Shown piece by piece: positions 33,667 to 42,488 of a DNA stretch of 64,000 nucleotides (position 1 is the stretch's first letter; each line of letters begins with the position of its first letter). The DNA lies in the NCBI RefSeq assembly GCF_943788075.1, contig NZ_CALSOW010000001.1, positions 169,128 through 233,127 on the forward strand. The letters run 5' to 3'. This DNA is from an uncultured Candidatus Pelagibacter sp. Its GTDB lineage: Bacteria; Pseudomonadota; Alphaproteobacteria; Pelagibacterales; Pelagibacteraceae. The notes beneath the pieces are model-generated. The model saw only the letters and a program-made list of their open reading frames with translations. It had not been told where the DNA came from and made no database searches. A program made the translations under genes and the position numbers.

Positions 33667-35156
33667 TATACAGTATTCAACTTTATAAATTTATCCGCTT
33701 CAGATAAAATCAACTTTTTTCGTTCATCTTTCATTTTATCAAAGATACGGACCATCATTGATAATCTTGGATTTGTTAAAAAAAATTTTCTATTTCGATC
33801 AATGAACCTCCAATACAATCCATCCATCGTATTACACCAATCCCCTTTTTTAAAATCCATCATTTTCATAAAATAAGCAGATCCACAGATATAAGGTTTG
33901 GTTGCAAAAATTCCACCATCACTAAATAGACCCATCCCATAAACATTTGGAACCATTACCCAGTCAGATGAATCTACAAACATTTCCATAAACCATTTGT
34001 AAACAATTATGGGCTTAATTTCACAAAGGTTCATTATGTTAGATAAAATCATTAATCTTTCAATGTGATGAGACCATCCATGATTAACTGCATTTTGAAT
34101 TGCATGGTCTAAGGGTGGAAGGCCAGTTGTTCCTTCATACCAAGAGTTTTTCATTTTTCTATTTTGTTTAAAGAAATTTCTAGTTTCCATTTTTTCAGAA
34201 TAACCTTGGTAAATTCCTCGCATAAACTCTCTCCATCCAATTACCTGACGGATATATCCTTCAAGCGAGTTCATTCTTATCTTATTTTTCTTATCAAAAT
34301 CTAAAATTTTTTGAATAATAAATTCAGGGGTTATTAAGCCTAAGTTAATATAAGGGCTTAGAGCGCTGTGAAATAAGATATTATCATTTTGGTTTACAGC
34401 ATCTTCGTAATCGCCAAATAAATTAGATTTTTCTTTTATAAAAAAGTTTAAGAGTTTAACAACGTCTTCATATTCTGTTGCAAGCCAAAAATTATCTGTA
34501 CTTCCAGGATGATTTTTAAATAATTTTTCAATTATTGGTTTTAATTTTTTTGTATGAGTAGTTTCATTAATTTTTGGAAATTTTGGAATTAAAATATCTT
34601 TGGGTAATTTATTTCTATTATCTTCATCAAAACTCCACTTACCACCAATAGGGTTTCCATCTGCACCCATTAGAATTCCAGATTTTTTCCTAACCTCTTT
34701 GTAGAATGTTGCCATAAATGGCTTTTTTGATTTTCCCAAATAATTTTTAAATTCATCTCTTGAATTTAAAAACATTGGGGTCTGAACAATATTCCAATCA
34801 ATTTTTTCTTTTTTTAAAAACTGTTTAATTTTTTTTTCAAAAAATTTATCTTCTACTTCAAAACTTGAAATTTTAGTTATTTTATTTTTAGATATAATTT
34901 TTTTTAACTTCTTAAAATAATCGTCTTTAAAATCTTTATCTTCAATTTTTAAATAATCTAATTTAAATTTATTTTTCTTTAAACTATCCGCATAAGATCG
35001 CATAGAAGATAGGAATAATAGGATTTTTTGCTTATGATGTTTTTCATAAGTGCATAATCCATTATCTTCAGCCATAAAAAACACATGATCCTTTTTGAAG
35101 CGGTCTAAGTATTTTAATGGAAATAACTGATTACCAAGTATAAAAAATAATTTCAT
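33666..35156 (-). CDS. Photolyase-related protein of the FeS-BCP/(6-4) type lacking the iron-sulfur ligands
   Basis: A 496-residue member of the bacterial cryptochrome/(6-4) photolyase family (DPRP). The N-terminal domain starts MKLFFILGNQLFP; the FAD domain includes FHSALSPYINLGLITP, GWREFMRGIY and the paired histidines of NHGWSHHIERLMILSN (residues 363-364) used in (6-4) repair. The four cysteines that bind [4Fe-4S] in Agrobacterium PhrB are mostly absent: proline where C350 is expected, and DFKKGDW in place of the DYCxxC segment; a nearby Cys441 may match the last ligand. Head of the operon with the barrel protein, DUF2256 and DedA genes. Confidence 0.9.
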   Translation of the reverse strand: MKLFFILGNQLFPLKYLDRFKKDHVFFMAEDNGLCTYEKHHKQKILLFLSSMRSYADSLKKNKFKLDYLKIEDKDFKDDYFKKLKKIISKNKITKISSFEVEDKFFEKKIKQFLKKEKIDWNIVQTPMFLNSRDEFKNYLGKSKKPFMATFYKEVRKKSGILMGADGNPIGGKWSFDEDNRNKLPKDILIPKFPKINETTHTKKLKPIIEKLFKNHPGSTDNFWLATEYEDVVKLLNFFIKEKSNLFGDYEDAVNQNDNILFHSALSPYINLGLITPEFIIQKILDFDKKNKIRMNSLEGYIRQVIGWREFMRGIYQGYSEKMETRNFFKQNRKMKNSWYEGTTGLPPLDHAIQNAVNHGWSHHIERLMILSNIMNLCEIKPIIVYKWFMEMFVDSSDWVMVPNVYGMGLFSDGGIFATKPYICGSAYFMKMMDFKKGDWCNTMDGLYWRFIDRNRKFFLTNPRLSMMVRIFDKMKDERKKLILSEADKFIKLNTV

Positions 35157-35183
35157 AATTAAATATAACTAATTAAAAAATTT

Positions 35184-35894
35184 ATGTCAGAAAAATATCT
35201 AATTTTTGGTGCGACAGGATCTATTGGTTCAAGTCTAGCTGAACAATTAAAAAATTCTGGAAATGCTATTCACTTAATTGCAAGAAATGAAAGTGAAGTA
35301 AGTTCTATTTCAGAAAAATTAGGTTGCACATTCACTGTTGCTGATGTTTTAGAAGAAGGTTTTATTGAAAAAGTTAAAGCAGACGTTTCTGAGATAAAAG
35401 GAATTGCATACTGTGTGGGTTCAATTGATTTGAAGCCATTAAGAATGGTTACTGAACAAGATTTTAATAAATGTATGAAATTAAATCTTTATTCAGCTGT
35501 TGAAGCCATAAAAGGATATCAAGAAAGTTTAAAAAAAAACAAGGGTTCTATTGTTTTATTTTCAACAGTAGCAGCTCAAAGAGGGTTTACAAACCATGCA
35601 ATTATTGCATCAGCTAAAGCTGCTGTTGAAGGTTTAACGGTATCACTAGCAGCAGAATTTGCCCCAAACATAAGAGTGAATTGTATTGCTCCAAGTTTAA
35701 CAAGATCAAAAATTGCTGAGCCAATGCTAAAAAATAGTACAATAGCAGAGGGTATTGCAAAAGCTCATCCACTAAAAAGATTGGGTGAAGGAAAAGATTC
35801 TGCGTCTCTTGCAAAGTTTTTAATTTCTGAAGACAGTTCGTGGATAACGGGTCAAATTATTGCAGTTGACGGTGGTAGATCAAAACTATCTTAG
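35184..35894 (+). CDS. Short-chain dehydrogenase/reductase (SDR)
   Basis: A 236-residue classical SDR with the nucleotide motif GATGSIGSSLAEQL at the N-terminus. The usual YxxxK is seen as the H-A-I-I-A-S-A-K stretch, where the catalytic tyrosine position is isoleucine-like but the lysine is kept, and the substrate loop follows NCIAPSLTRSKIAEP. The end WITGQIIAVDGGRSKLS is typical. SDRs next to photolyases occur in photooxidative-stress clusters of other alphaproteobacteria. Divergent from the photolyase with only 27 bases between; its stop is one base before the next gene. Confidence 0.88.
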   Translation: MSEKYLIFGATGSIGSSLAEQLKNSGNAIHLIARNESEVSSISEKLGCTFTVADVLEEGFIEKVKADVSEIKGIAYCVGSIDLKPLRMVTEQDFNKCMKLNLYSAVEAIKGYQESLKKNKGSIVLFSTVAAQRGFTNHAIIASAKAAVEGLTVSLAAEFAPNIRVNCIAPSLTRSKIAEPMLKNSTIAEGIAKAHPLKRLGEGKDSASLAKFLISEDSSWITGQIIAVDGGRSKLS

Positions 35895-35895
35895 A

Positions 35896-36957
35896 GTGAT
35901 AAAATATTTTTTATTAATTTTTTTTCTTTTTTTTTCTTCAGTAAGTTATTCTGATGATTATTCTTTAACCAAAGTTACAAAATTAGATGAACCTTGGGGT
36001 TCCACGTTTATTAGCAATGATGAAATAATTGTAACTGAGAAAGATGGAAAAATAAAAGTAGTTAATATTGATTCAAAAAATACTTTTGAAGTTAAACATA
36101 ACTTAAATTTTTTAAATGTTGGACAAGGTGGATTATTAGATATTATTTACCAAGACAATTATCTTTGGGTTTCGTATTCTGAAGATAGAGGTAATGGAAA
36201 AACAAGTACTTCAATTGCTAAGGCATCATTAAATAAAAAGGAATTAAAATTTAAAAATATATTTCAAGCAAATCCTCCTATAGACTCGGGCTATCATTTT
36301 GGCTCTAGGTTAGCGATTAAAGGTAAATATCTTTATGCATCCGCTGGTGAGAGAGGATTGGGAATGATTGCACAAGATCCTACAAAACATCCTGGAAGCA
36401 TTATAAGAATTCATACAGATGGTAGTATTCCAAAAGATAATCCAAAGTTTGAGGGGAAATCTGATTGGTTACCAGAAATTTATCAAATAGGTGTTAGAAA
36501 CCCACAGGGATTAACATTATCTCCCTATGATGAAAAAATTTATTTAAGCAACCATGGTGCAAGAGGTGGTGACTGGTTTGGTGAAGCTAAAAAAGGTGAA
36601 AACTATGGTTGGAAGATATTAGGATGGGGTGGAAAAAACTATTCAGGTAGTAAGATTGGGCCAAAATGGAAGCCTGGCTTTACTAAAGCTATTCAATACT
36701 GGGTGCCTTCAATTGCAGCTAGCGCAATCACAATTTATAAAGGAGAAGAATTTAGTGAGTGGAATGGACATGCCCTAATCACTTCACTAAAAGACAAATC
36801 ATTAAGAAAATTAATCTTTAATGATTTATCAAACGTAAAAGAAGAAATTATTTTTAAAAATAAAATTGGAAGAATTAGAGACATTCAAGTTCATCCAGAT
36901 AATGGAAAAATTTATTTTTTAGTAGAAAGAGCTTTATGGCTAATGGAAAAAAACTAA
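35896..36957 (+). CDS. PQQ-dependent sugar dehydrogenase family protein (glucose/sorbosone type), secreted
   Basis: A 353-residue exported six-bladed propeller protein. It has a signal peptide (core IKYFLLIFFLFFSSVSYS), EPWGSTFISNDEIIVTEKDG, GQGGLLDIIY, the calcium/PQQ-region HFGSRLAIKGKYLY and GVRNPQGLTL, and SNHGARGGDWFGEAKKGENYGW. Members such as Aldose sugar dehydrogenase (Asd/YliI) oxidise sugars with PQQ in the periplasm. I see no pqq synthesis genes in the window. Start is the GTG at 35896, one base after the SDR stop. Confidence 0.88.
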   Translation: MIKYFLLIFFLFFSSVSYSDDYSLTKVTKLDEPWGSTFISNDEIIVTEKDGKIKVVNIDSKNTFEVKHNLNFLNVGQGGLLDIIYQDNYLWVSYSEDRGNGKTSTSIAKASLNKKELKFKNIFQANPPIDSGYHFGSRLAIKGKYLYASAGERGLGMIAQDPTKHPGSIIRIHTDGSIPKDNPKFEGKSDWLPEIYQIGVRNPQGLTLSPYDEKIYLSNHGARGGDWFGEAKKGENYGWKILGWGGKNYSGSKIGPKWKPGFTKAIQYWVPSIAASAITIYKGEEFSEWNGHALITSLKDKSLRKLIFNDLSNVKEEIIFKNKIGRIRDIQVHPDNGKIYFLVERALWLMEKN

Positions 36958-36990
36958 CAACTAAACTTGAGAAAGATTTTAAAAGAAATA

Positions 36991-38034
36991 ATGAAAAAAT
37001 TAATATCATTTCTATTTATCATTCTTTTTTTTAATATAGAGCTAATTGCAATGGAAAAACTACCTTATCATCACTTGCCAGATGGAACCTTTAGGAATCC
37101 TGAGGGATCTCCAGTTAGAACAAATGATGTAAAATTTTCCTATAGAACATTTATTAAAGAAAAAAAGAAAATTGATATCACTGTTCCAAAAGATCATGTC
37201 ATTGATAAAAAAATTGTTAAAGAAAATTTAGAGAAATTTAAAGATGATGATTATATTGCGTGGATAGGACATGCTACCTTCTTAATTAAATTAGGTGAAA
37301 CAACAATTATTACAGACCCAGTTTTTTCAAAAAACGCAGGACCTTTGATATTTGGTCCAAAAAGATATGTTGAGCCAGCTATTCAATTAAAAGATATTCC
37401 AAAAACAGATGTATTTCTGCTTACTCACAATCATTATGACCACCAAGATATGTCAACCATTAGAAGATTTCCTTATAAAGATGCAAAGGTTTTACTTCCT
37501 CTAAAACTAGGAAAATATTTTAAAAAATACAAAGATGTAAATGAAATGGATTGGTATGAGGAAATTAAAATTAATGATCATTTAAAAATAACTTTCTTAC
37601 CAGCAGTACATTGGTCGAAAAGAAGTCTAACTGATACTAACAAAACTTTATGGGGCAATTTTTTAATTCAATATAAGAATATAAAAATTTTATTTGCATG
37701 TGACACAGGTTATGGAAATATTTATAAAGAGATTGGTGAAAAATATGGCCCAATCGATATTACAATGATTAATATTGGCGCTTATGATTTTAGACCAATG
37801 TTTGACAAATCTATTTATCACACCACTCCTGAGGAGGCCCTTAATGTTGCACAAGATTTAAAAAGTAAAAAAGTATTGGGAATGCACTGGGGAACTTTTG
37901 TTTTGTCTCTTGAGCCTGTAATGGAACCACTTATTCGATTTAAAGAAAATGCTCAAAAATTTGGTTTTAAAAAAGAAGACGCTATAACTTTTAAAATTGG
38001 AGAAATTAACTCTATAAAAAAAATATTAGATTAA
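36991..38034 (+). CDS. Exported metallo-beta-lactamase-fold hydrolase (NAPE-PLD/UlaG-like)
   Basis: A 347-residue MBL-fold protein with an N-terminal signal (MKKLISFLFIILFFNIELIA). Zinc ligands are visible in LTHNHYDHQD (HxHxDH), AVHWSKRS, FACDTGYG (Asp) and MHWGTF (His), the pattern of NAPE-hydrolysing phospholipase D-like enzymes. The WIGHATFLIKLG and DPVFSKNAGP segments are typical. I chose the ATG at 36991 because it gives a clean signal peptide; an upstream TTG adds eight residues. Probably acts on phospholipid in the periplasm, by family analogy only. Stop two bases from the convergent SHOCT gene. Confidence 0.87.
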   Translation: MKKLISFLFIILFFNIELIAMEKLPYHHLPDGTFRNPEGSPVRTNDVKFSYRTFIKEKKKIDITVPKDHVIDKKIVKENLEKFKDDDYIAWIGHATFLIKLGETTIITDPVFSKNAGPLIFGPKRYVEPAIQLKDIPKTDVFLLTHNHYDHQDMSTIRRFPYKDAKVLLPLKLGKYFKKYKDVNEMDWYEEIKINDHLKITFLPAVHWSKRSLTDTNKTLWGNFLIQYKNIKILFACDTGYGNIYKEIGEKYGPIDITMINIGAYDFRPMFDKSIYHTTPEEALNVAQDLKSKKVLGMHWGTFVLSLEPVMEPLIRFKENAQKFGFKKEDAITFKIGEINSIKKILD

Positions 38035-38036
38035 AA

Positions 38037-38297
38037 TTAGTTATCTAATAATTTTTTTTTTGCCTTTTCAAATTCTTCTTGAGTAAGCACACCACTTTGG
38101 AGTAATTCATTTAACTTTGTGATTTCATTACTAAGATTATCCACATTTGGTTGCTGATCTATTTGTTCCTCTTCTTCAGGTTTTTCAGGTCTATTCTCAA
38201 CTTTAGCTTTAAAACCTTTCATAATTGCAGTTCCACCTAAATAAATCACAAAACCAAGTATGGGTAGCGCCAATCCAAAAAATATTATCTTTTCCAT
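38037..38297 (-). CDS. Membrane-anchored SHOCT-domain protein
   Basis: An 86-residue protein with one N-terminal helix (about residues 3-25), an acidic linker (ENRPEKPEEEEQIDQQ) and a C-terminal SHOCT motif, ITKLNELLQSGVLTQEEFEKAKKKLL. SHOCT is a short helical module found at the ends of many membrane proteins, of poorly known function. Follows a small membrane protein gene by three bases. Confidence 0.85.
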   Translation of the reverse strand: MEKIIFFGLALPILGFVIYLGGTAIMKGFKAKVENRPEKPEEEEQIDQQPNVDNLSNEITKLNELLQSGVLTQEEFEKAKKKLLDN

Positions 38298-38300
38298 AAA

Positions 38301-38504
38301 TTAATCCTCATCCTCATCACGCCAACCTTTTTGATACATAAGGTACCCTGCTAAAATTACAGAGAAAGTTCCAGCTATCATACCAAAATCAAAACCAACT
38401 TGTTTTCCATACAAATACCAGCCTAACTGAGTTGCGCCTATTGGAACAGCTGTTAATAATATCATTATCAATCCAATTCGATATTCATAGGGGGGTTTTT
38501 TCAT
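38301..38504 (-). CDS. Small hypothetical membrane protein (DUF-type)
   Basis: A 67-residue protein with two predicted helices (about residues 10-29 and 38-58) and an acidic end WRDEDED. I do not recognise a named family. It starts MKKPPYEYRIGLIMIL and is closely linked to the SHOCT gene, so both are likely made together. Confidence 0.65.
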   Translation of the reverse strand: MKKPPYEYRIGLIMILLTAVPIGATQLGWYLYGKQVGFDFGMIAGTFSVILAGYLMYQKGWRDEDED

Positions 38505-38523
38505 TAGAAAACTTTATCAAATA

Positions 38524-38569
38524 AAAAAAGAAATTAATTAAGTTTTATCAATTTGAGACAATAAAACTT
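38524..38569 (-). terminator. Probable intrinsic terminator of folD
   Basis: On the minus strand, AAGTTTTAT (38569-38561) pairs with ATAAAACTT (38548-38540), a 9-pair stem with a 12-base loop, 17 bases after the folD stop. It is followed by AATTAATTTC and a run of seven T. The low G-C content of the stem is normal for such AT-rich genomes. Confidence 0.6.
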
Positions 38570-38585
38570 GTTAACGAAAAAGTGT

Positions 38586-39431
38586 TTATTTTTGTGATCT
38601 TTTAAAACAATCTATTGTGTTTTTTAATAAACAAGCAATTGTCATAGGTCCTACTCCACCTGGAACAGGCGTAAGTGCCTTAGCAACTTTTGAAACTTCA
38701 TCAAACGCAACATCACCCACTAAACCATTTTCTGTTTTATTAATCCCGACATCGATTACGATAGCATCTTTTTTAACCCAATCCCCTTTTACAAGCTCTG
38801 GAATACCCACAGCTGCAACTATAATGTCAGCTTCTAAACATTCAGCTTTTAAATCTTTTGTTCTTGAATGCGTAATTGTAACAGTACAATTTTCTTTAAG
38901 AAGAAGCTGTGTCATTGGTTTGCCGTTTAGATTTGATCTTCCAACTACAACTGCTTTTTTACCACTTAAATTTGGTTCAATTTTTTTAATCATTAAATAA
39001 CATCCAAGTGGAGTACAAGGCACTGAACTTTCATAACCTGAAGATAAGTTTCCAACGTTCATTGGATGAAAACCATCCACATCTTTTGATGGAGCAATTG
39101 TTTCTATTACTTTTTGTTTATCAATGTGTTTTGGAAGCGGAAGTTGAACTAAAATTCCTGATATAGTTTCATCATTGTTTAGTTCTTCAATTTTTTCTAA
39201 AATAGTTTTTTCTTCAACTGTATCTGGATATCTAATCACTTCAGATTTTAAACCTACTTCATTTGCTGATTTTTCTTTATTTCGAACATAAATTTGACTT
39301 GGGGCCATATCTCCAATTAAAATTACAGTTAACCCAGGAACTTTGTTATATTTAGTTTTTAACTCTACTACTTCTTGTTTAAGCTCTTCTCTTAGTTCTG
39401 CAGCTATTTTTTTTCCATCTATTAAAATCAT
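38586..39431 (-). CDS. folD: Methylenetetrahydrofolate dehydrogenase/cyclohydrolase FolD
   Basis: A 281-residue bifunctional cytosolic enzyme of one-carbon metabolism, turning methylene-THF into methenyl- then formyl-THF with NADP. Motifs are PSQIYVRNKEKSANEVG (with the catalytic lysine KEK), ISGILVQLPLPKHID, KDVDGFHPMNVG, the nucleotide motif VVVGRSNLNGKPM and PVPGGVGPMT near the C-terminus. Length is normal. Its formyl-THF product feeds purine synthesis (purH is in the window). Confidence 0.97.
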   Translation of the reverse strand: MILIDGKKIAAELREELKQEVVELKTKYNKVPGLTVILIGDMAPSQIYVRNKEKSANEVGLKSEVIRYPDTVEEKTILEKIEELNNDETISGILVQLPLPKHIDKQKVIETIAPSKDVDGFHPMNVGNLSSGYESSVPCTPLGCYLMIKKIEPNLSGKKAVVVGRSNLNGKPMTQLLLKENCTVTITHSRTKDLKAECLEADIIVAAVGIPELVKGDWVKKDAIVIDVGINKTENGLVGDVAFDEVSKVAKALTPVPGGVGPMTIACLLKNTIDCFKRSQK

Positions 39432-39440
39432 AAATATTTC

Positions 39441-39731
39441 CTAAAAAATCATTGGGGCAATGTAGAGCTTCATACACATTTCAATAAACCAAATCAATAA
39501 AAGAAGAATTATTGGGGATATATCAAGTGAGCCTAAATTAGGTAAAAAACGTCTAATTCTGTATAATATTGGATCAGTTAATCGATATGTCATTTCTAAA
39601 ATTGAATAAACAAATCTATTTTGTGTGTTTAAAACATTAAAAGCAATCAACCAGCTTATTAAGACATTTGCTATAACGACATAAGAATACAGTTTTAAAA
39701 TTTGTAAAACTAAATAAAAAATCGCTATCAT
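39441..39731 (-). CDS. YggT family membrane protein
   Basis: A 96-residue protein of the YggT family with two membrane blocks. The hallmark YRLTDPILYRIRRFLPNLGSLDISPIILLLLIWF follows the first helix pair. In other bacteria YggT/YlmG proteins affect osmotic tolerance or division. The start overlaps the stop of the MscS gene by four bases, fitting a shared membrane or osmotic role. Confidence 0.92.
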   Translation of the reverse strand: MIAIFYLVLQILKLYSYVVIANVLISWLIAFNVLNTQNRFVYSILEMTYRLTDPILYRIRRFLPNLGSLDISPIILLLLIWFIEMCMKLYIAPMIF

Positions 39732-40813
39732 TTTTTCTCGATATAAATCGACTGACTTGGAAAAGCAAAAGCTGCTTTATTGTTTTCTACGATTTGCTTA
39801 ATCTCAATTGCAAGTCTTTCTTTAACAGAAAGCATTTCATTCCAACTGTTAGTTTTTGTAAAACATCGGACATACATATCAATAGAGCTATCAGAAAATT
39901 TATCAATTCTAACTGCAACACCAACGTTTACATCAAAGTCGTCACTTTTATTAATGTATGCTTCAATTTCATTTCTAACTGTCTTTAACTGATCAACTGT
40001 TGTGTCATATTGAAGAGTAATTATCCAACTGATCAACCAATTTGAAGTTTCGCTCACATTTACAACAGCGTTTTCTGCAAATTGAAAATTAGGAATAATC
40101 GCTAGTGACTTATCAAATTTTCTAATTGTTGTTGATCTAAATCCAATCTTCTCAACAATCCCTTCTATAATACCCTCAACAGCGATCCAATCACCTATCT
40201 TAAATCTTTTTTCAACTAATACTAAAATTCCTGAAATTAAATTTTTAAATAAATCTTGAGCACCCAATGCAACTGCCACACCAAATAAGCCAAGCCCTGC
40301 AATAATTGGTCCAATCTTTATTCCCCATAATTCCAAAACTGCCGCAAGCCCTAATATAAAAATTAAAATTTTAAGAGATTTAATAATCCATCCAATTAAC
40401 TCTCTAGTTAAAAGTTTATCTAGTCCACTTAAAATGTAAGAAATGGGTTCAATGATTTGATGAATAACCCAAAATATTAATATTGTAATTAACGTTCTGT
40501 TAATAGTGTCTACAACCTCTCGACCTTCACTTGAAAAAGTCATGTAATAACTCGCAATAAAAAATCCAAGAACAATTGGTAAAAATCTTGCAGGTCCAAC
40601 TAAGGCATGAACAAAAGTATCATCTAATTTATTGGTTGTTCTTTTCGAAATTATTTCTAATTTTTTAATAATAAGCTTACTAATTAAGCCTCTAAAAACT
40701 AAAAAAATAAAAAATATTCCAATTCCAATTAATATTTGGAAAATATCAACACCAAGAATTCCTTGTTTCCAGACTGAAGAAAATATGTCAGAAAAATTGT
40801 TTATTATTTGCAT
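39728..40813 (-). CDS. mscS: Mechanosensitive ion channel, MscS family
   Basis: A 361-residue channel with five or so N-terminal helices, then the MscS pore helix (GLGLFGVAVALGAQDLFKNLISGILVLVEKRFKIGDWI) and a soluble beta/alpha-beta vestibule (TIRKFDKSLAIIPNFQFAENAVVN). It opens under membrane tension to release solutes during hypoosmotic shock. Coupled to yggT downstream and two bases after hemD. Confidence 0.94.
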   Translation of the reverse strand: MQIINNFSDIFSSVWKQGILGVDIFQILIGIGIFFIFLVFRGLISKLIIKKLEIISKRTTNKLDDTFVHALVGPARFLPIVLGFFIASYYMTFSSEGREVVDTINRTLITILIFWVIHQIIEPISYILSGLDKLLTRELIGWIIKSLKILIFILGLAAVLELWGIKIGPIIAGLGLFGVAVALGAQDLFKNLISGILVLVEKRFKIGDWIAVEGIIEGIVEKIGFRSTTIRKFDKSLAIIPNFQFAENAVVNVSETSNWLISWIITLQYDTTVDQLKTVRNEIEAYINKSDDFDVNVGVAVRIDKFSDSSIDMYVRCFTKTNSWNEMLSVKERLAIEIKQIVENNKAAFAFPSQSIYIEKK

Positions 40814-40815
40814 AG

Positions 40816-41514
40816 TTAAATTTTATATAACAAAAACTCTTCTTCTCCAGGATTAAAAAGAAATATCTTTTTCCACTTAATTTCATTCAATATTGACGAG
40901 GTTTTTTCACCAATGCACATTAAGTTCGTATCCATCCAAAGATTTTCGGACTGATGTATTTTGATAAAATTTAGTAAACTTAGGGCACTATTTTGAGAAT
41001 AAACATAAACAATGTCTGGCAATTTAAGCATTAATTCACTCACAAATTTATCATCAAAGTTTTGGTTATGAGTAGTCCTATAATTAATAATTCTTTTTAT
41101 ATCGTATCCTTCTTTCAATAGTTGCTGATCAAGATCAACTGAAACTGTTTCACCGCTTATATAAACTAAAGATCCATCTTTCTGATTGAAGTTCTGAAAA
41201 ACTAACTCTTTTAAATTTTCAACGTTACCCTCGGCTGCAATTACATTTTGAAAACCAACACTTCTAGCTACATTCTCGGTAGCACTTCCAACACAGAAAC
41301 ATAAAATATTTTTATCAATACTTTTGTGATTTAAAAATCTTACAGCATTTGCACTTGTGAAGATAATCCCTTTAAAATCTGAAAAATTAATCTGTTCATA
41401 ATTTACCTTATCTATTCTTAATAATGGAAGATGTGATACTTGGTTTCCTAGCGATTTAAATTTTACAATCATCTCTGAACAATCTTCTAAGGGTCTAGTT
41501 AATAAAATGTGCAT
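40816..41514 (-). CDS. hemD: Uroporphyrinogen-III synthase HemD
   Basis: A 232-residue two-domain protein that closes hydroxymethylbilane to uroporphyrinogen III. The family is poorly conserved, but the N-terminal LLTRPLEDCSEMIVKFKSLG, the GIIFTSANAVRFL segment, and the late PDIVYVYSQNSALSLLNFI with TNLMCIGEKTSSIL are typical. It begins one base after the reconstructed hemC stop, the usual hemC-hemD order. Confidence 0.88.
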   Translation of the reverse strand: MHILLTRPLEDCSEMIVKFKSLGNQVSHLPLLRIDKVNYEQINFSDFKGIIFTSANAVRFLNHKSIDKNILCFCVGSATENVARSVGFQNVIAAEGNVENLKELVFQNFNQKDGSLVYISGETVSVDLDQQLLKEGYDIKRIINYRTTHNQNFDDKFVSELMLKLPDIVYVYSQNSALSLLNFIKIHQSENLWMDTNLMCIGEKTSSILNEIKWKKIFLFNPGEEEFLLYKI

Positions 41515-41515
41515 A

Positions 41516-42432
41516 TTATTTTTTATAAGAATTATTTGATTTTTTTTTCAATATTTGCCCAACCTCTTTACCAAGTTCTTCTGCATTTTCAATTTTTGAA
41601 GATTTTTTTTCATAAAATCTCTGACTACCGTCTAAAGAAAAAAGCTCTGCTTCTAAAACAATTTCATCCCCTTGAATAATAGAATGAGCCCCCACAGCTG
41701 TTTCACAATCACCTTCTAAAACTTTAAGAACATTTCTTTCAGCAGCTGCTCTTAAAAATGTTTTTTGATCATTAACCTTATCTAAAATTGAAATAACATC
41801 CTTATCATCGTTTCGACATTGAAGTGAAATAATTCCTTGCCCTGCACTTGGGATTATTTCTTGAGTTGAAAAAACTTCTGCAATTTATTTTCTATTGATA
41901 AAGATTGAATTCCTGCATAAGACAGTATAATTGCATCATACAAACCATCATTAAGTTTTTTAATTCTGGTATCAACATTGCCTCGGATAAGTTTACAGTC
42001 AAGGTCAGGTCTAATTTTTTTAATTTGAAATTCTCTTCGGTAAGATGAAGTTCCAATTAAAGCTTTACCTTTTAATTCCTTAAGTTTTTTTTTGTCATTA
42101 GTTATCAATATTTCTCTTGGATCATTTCTTTTTAAAAATACATTAGTTCTTAAACCATCTGTTTCAATTGCTGGCATATCTTTTAATGCATGAACAGCTA
42201 TATCAATTTTTTTATCTTGAAGTTCTTTTTCTATATTTGTTGAAAATAAACCTTTTCCACCTACTTCAGATAATCTTATATCTTGAACTTGATCTCCTTT
42301 TGTAGTTATTTCTTTGATTACAACATCTTCATTATTTAAATTTGTATTTTGAACAATCTTATCTTTAGCATTTTGAGCATATATTAATGCTAACTTGCTG
42401 CCTCTAGATCCAATAATTATTTTCTTATTCAT
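41516..42432 (-). pseudogene. hemC: Porphobilinogen deaminase (hydroxymethylbilane synthase), one frameshift
   Basis: The first frame gives the N-terminal 190 residues (GSRGSKLALIYAQ, GGKGLFSTNIEKELQD, HALKDMPAIE, GTSSYRREFQIKK, RGNVDTRIKKL) and then stops at 41854. The next frame carries the C-terminal part to 41516, including AEVFSTQEIIPSAGQGIISLQC and the dipyrromethane-cofactor cysteine in EGDCETAVGAH. One base is missing in the T-run 41884-41886 (plus strand). The combined protein is about 305 residues, normal length. The enzyme makes hydroxymethylbilane for haem synthesis, so a true loss is unlikely in an organism with a ccm operon. Confidence 0.93.
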
Positions 42433-42488
42433 AAATAAATATATTTCTTACTTGTATTGAGATTGTACAGTTAATAAAAACTATTTGA

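Noticed and set aside
30071-35156. Phage- or transfer-derived origin of the photolyase cluster
   Set aside because: Base composition by eye and gene packing equal the surroundings, and there are no mobility genes.
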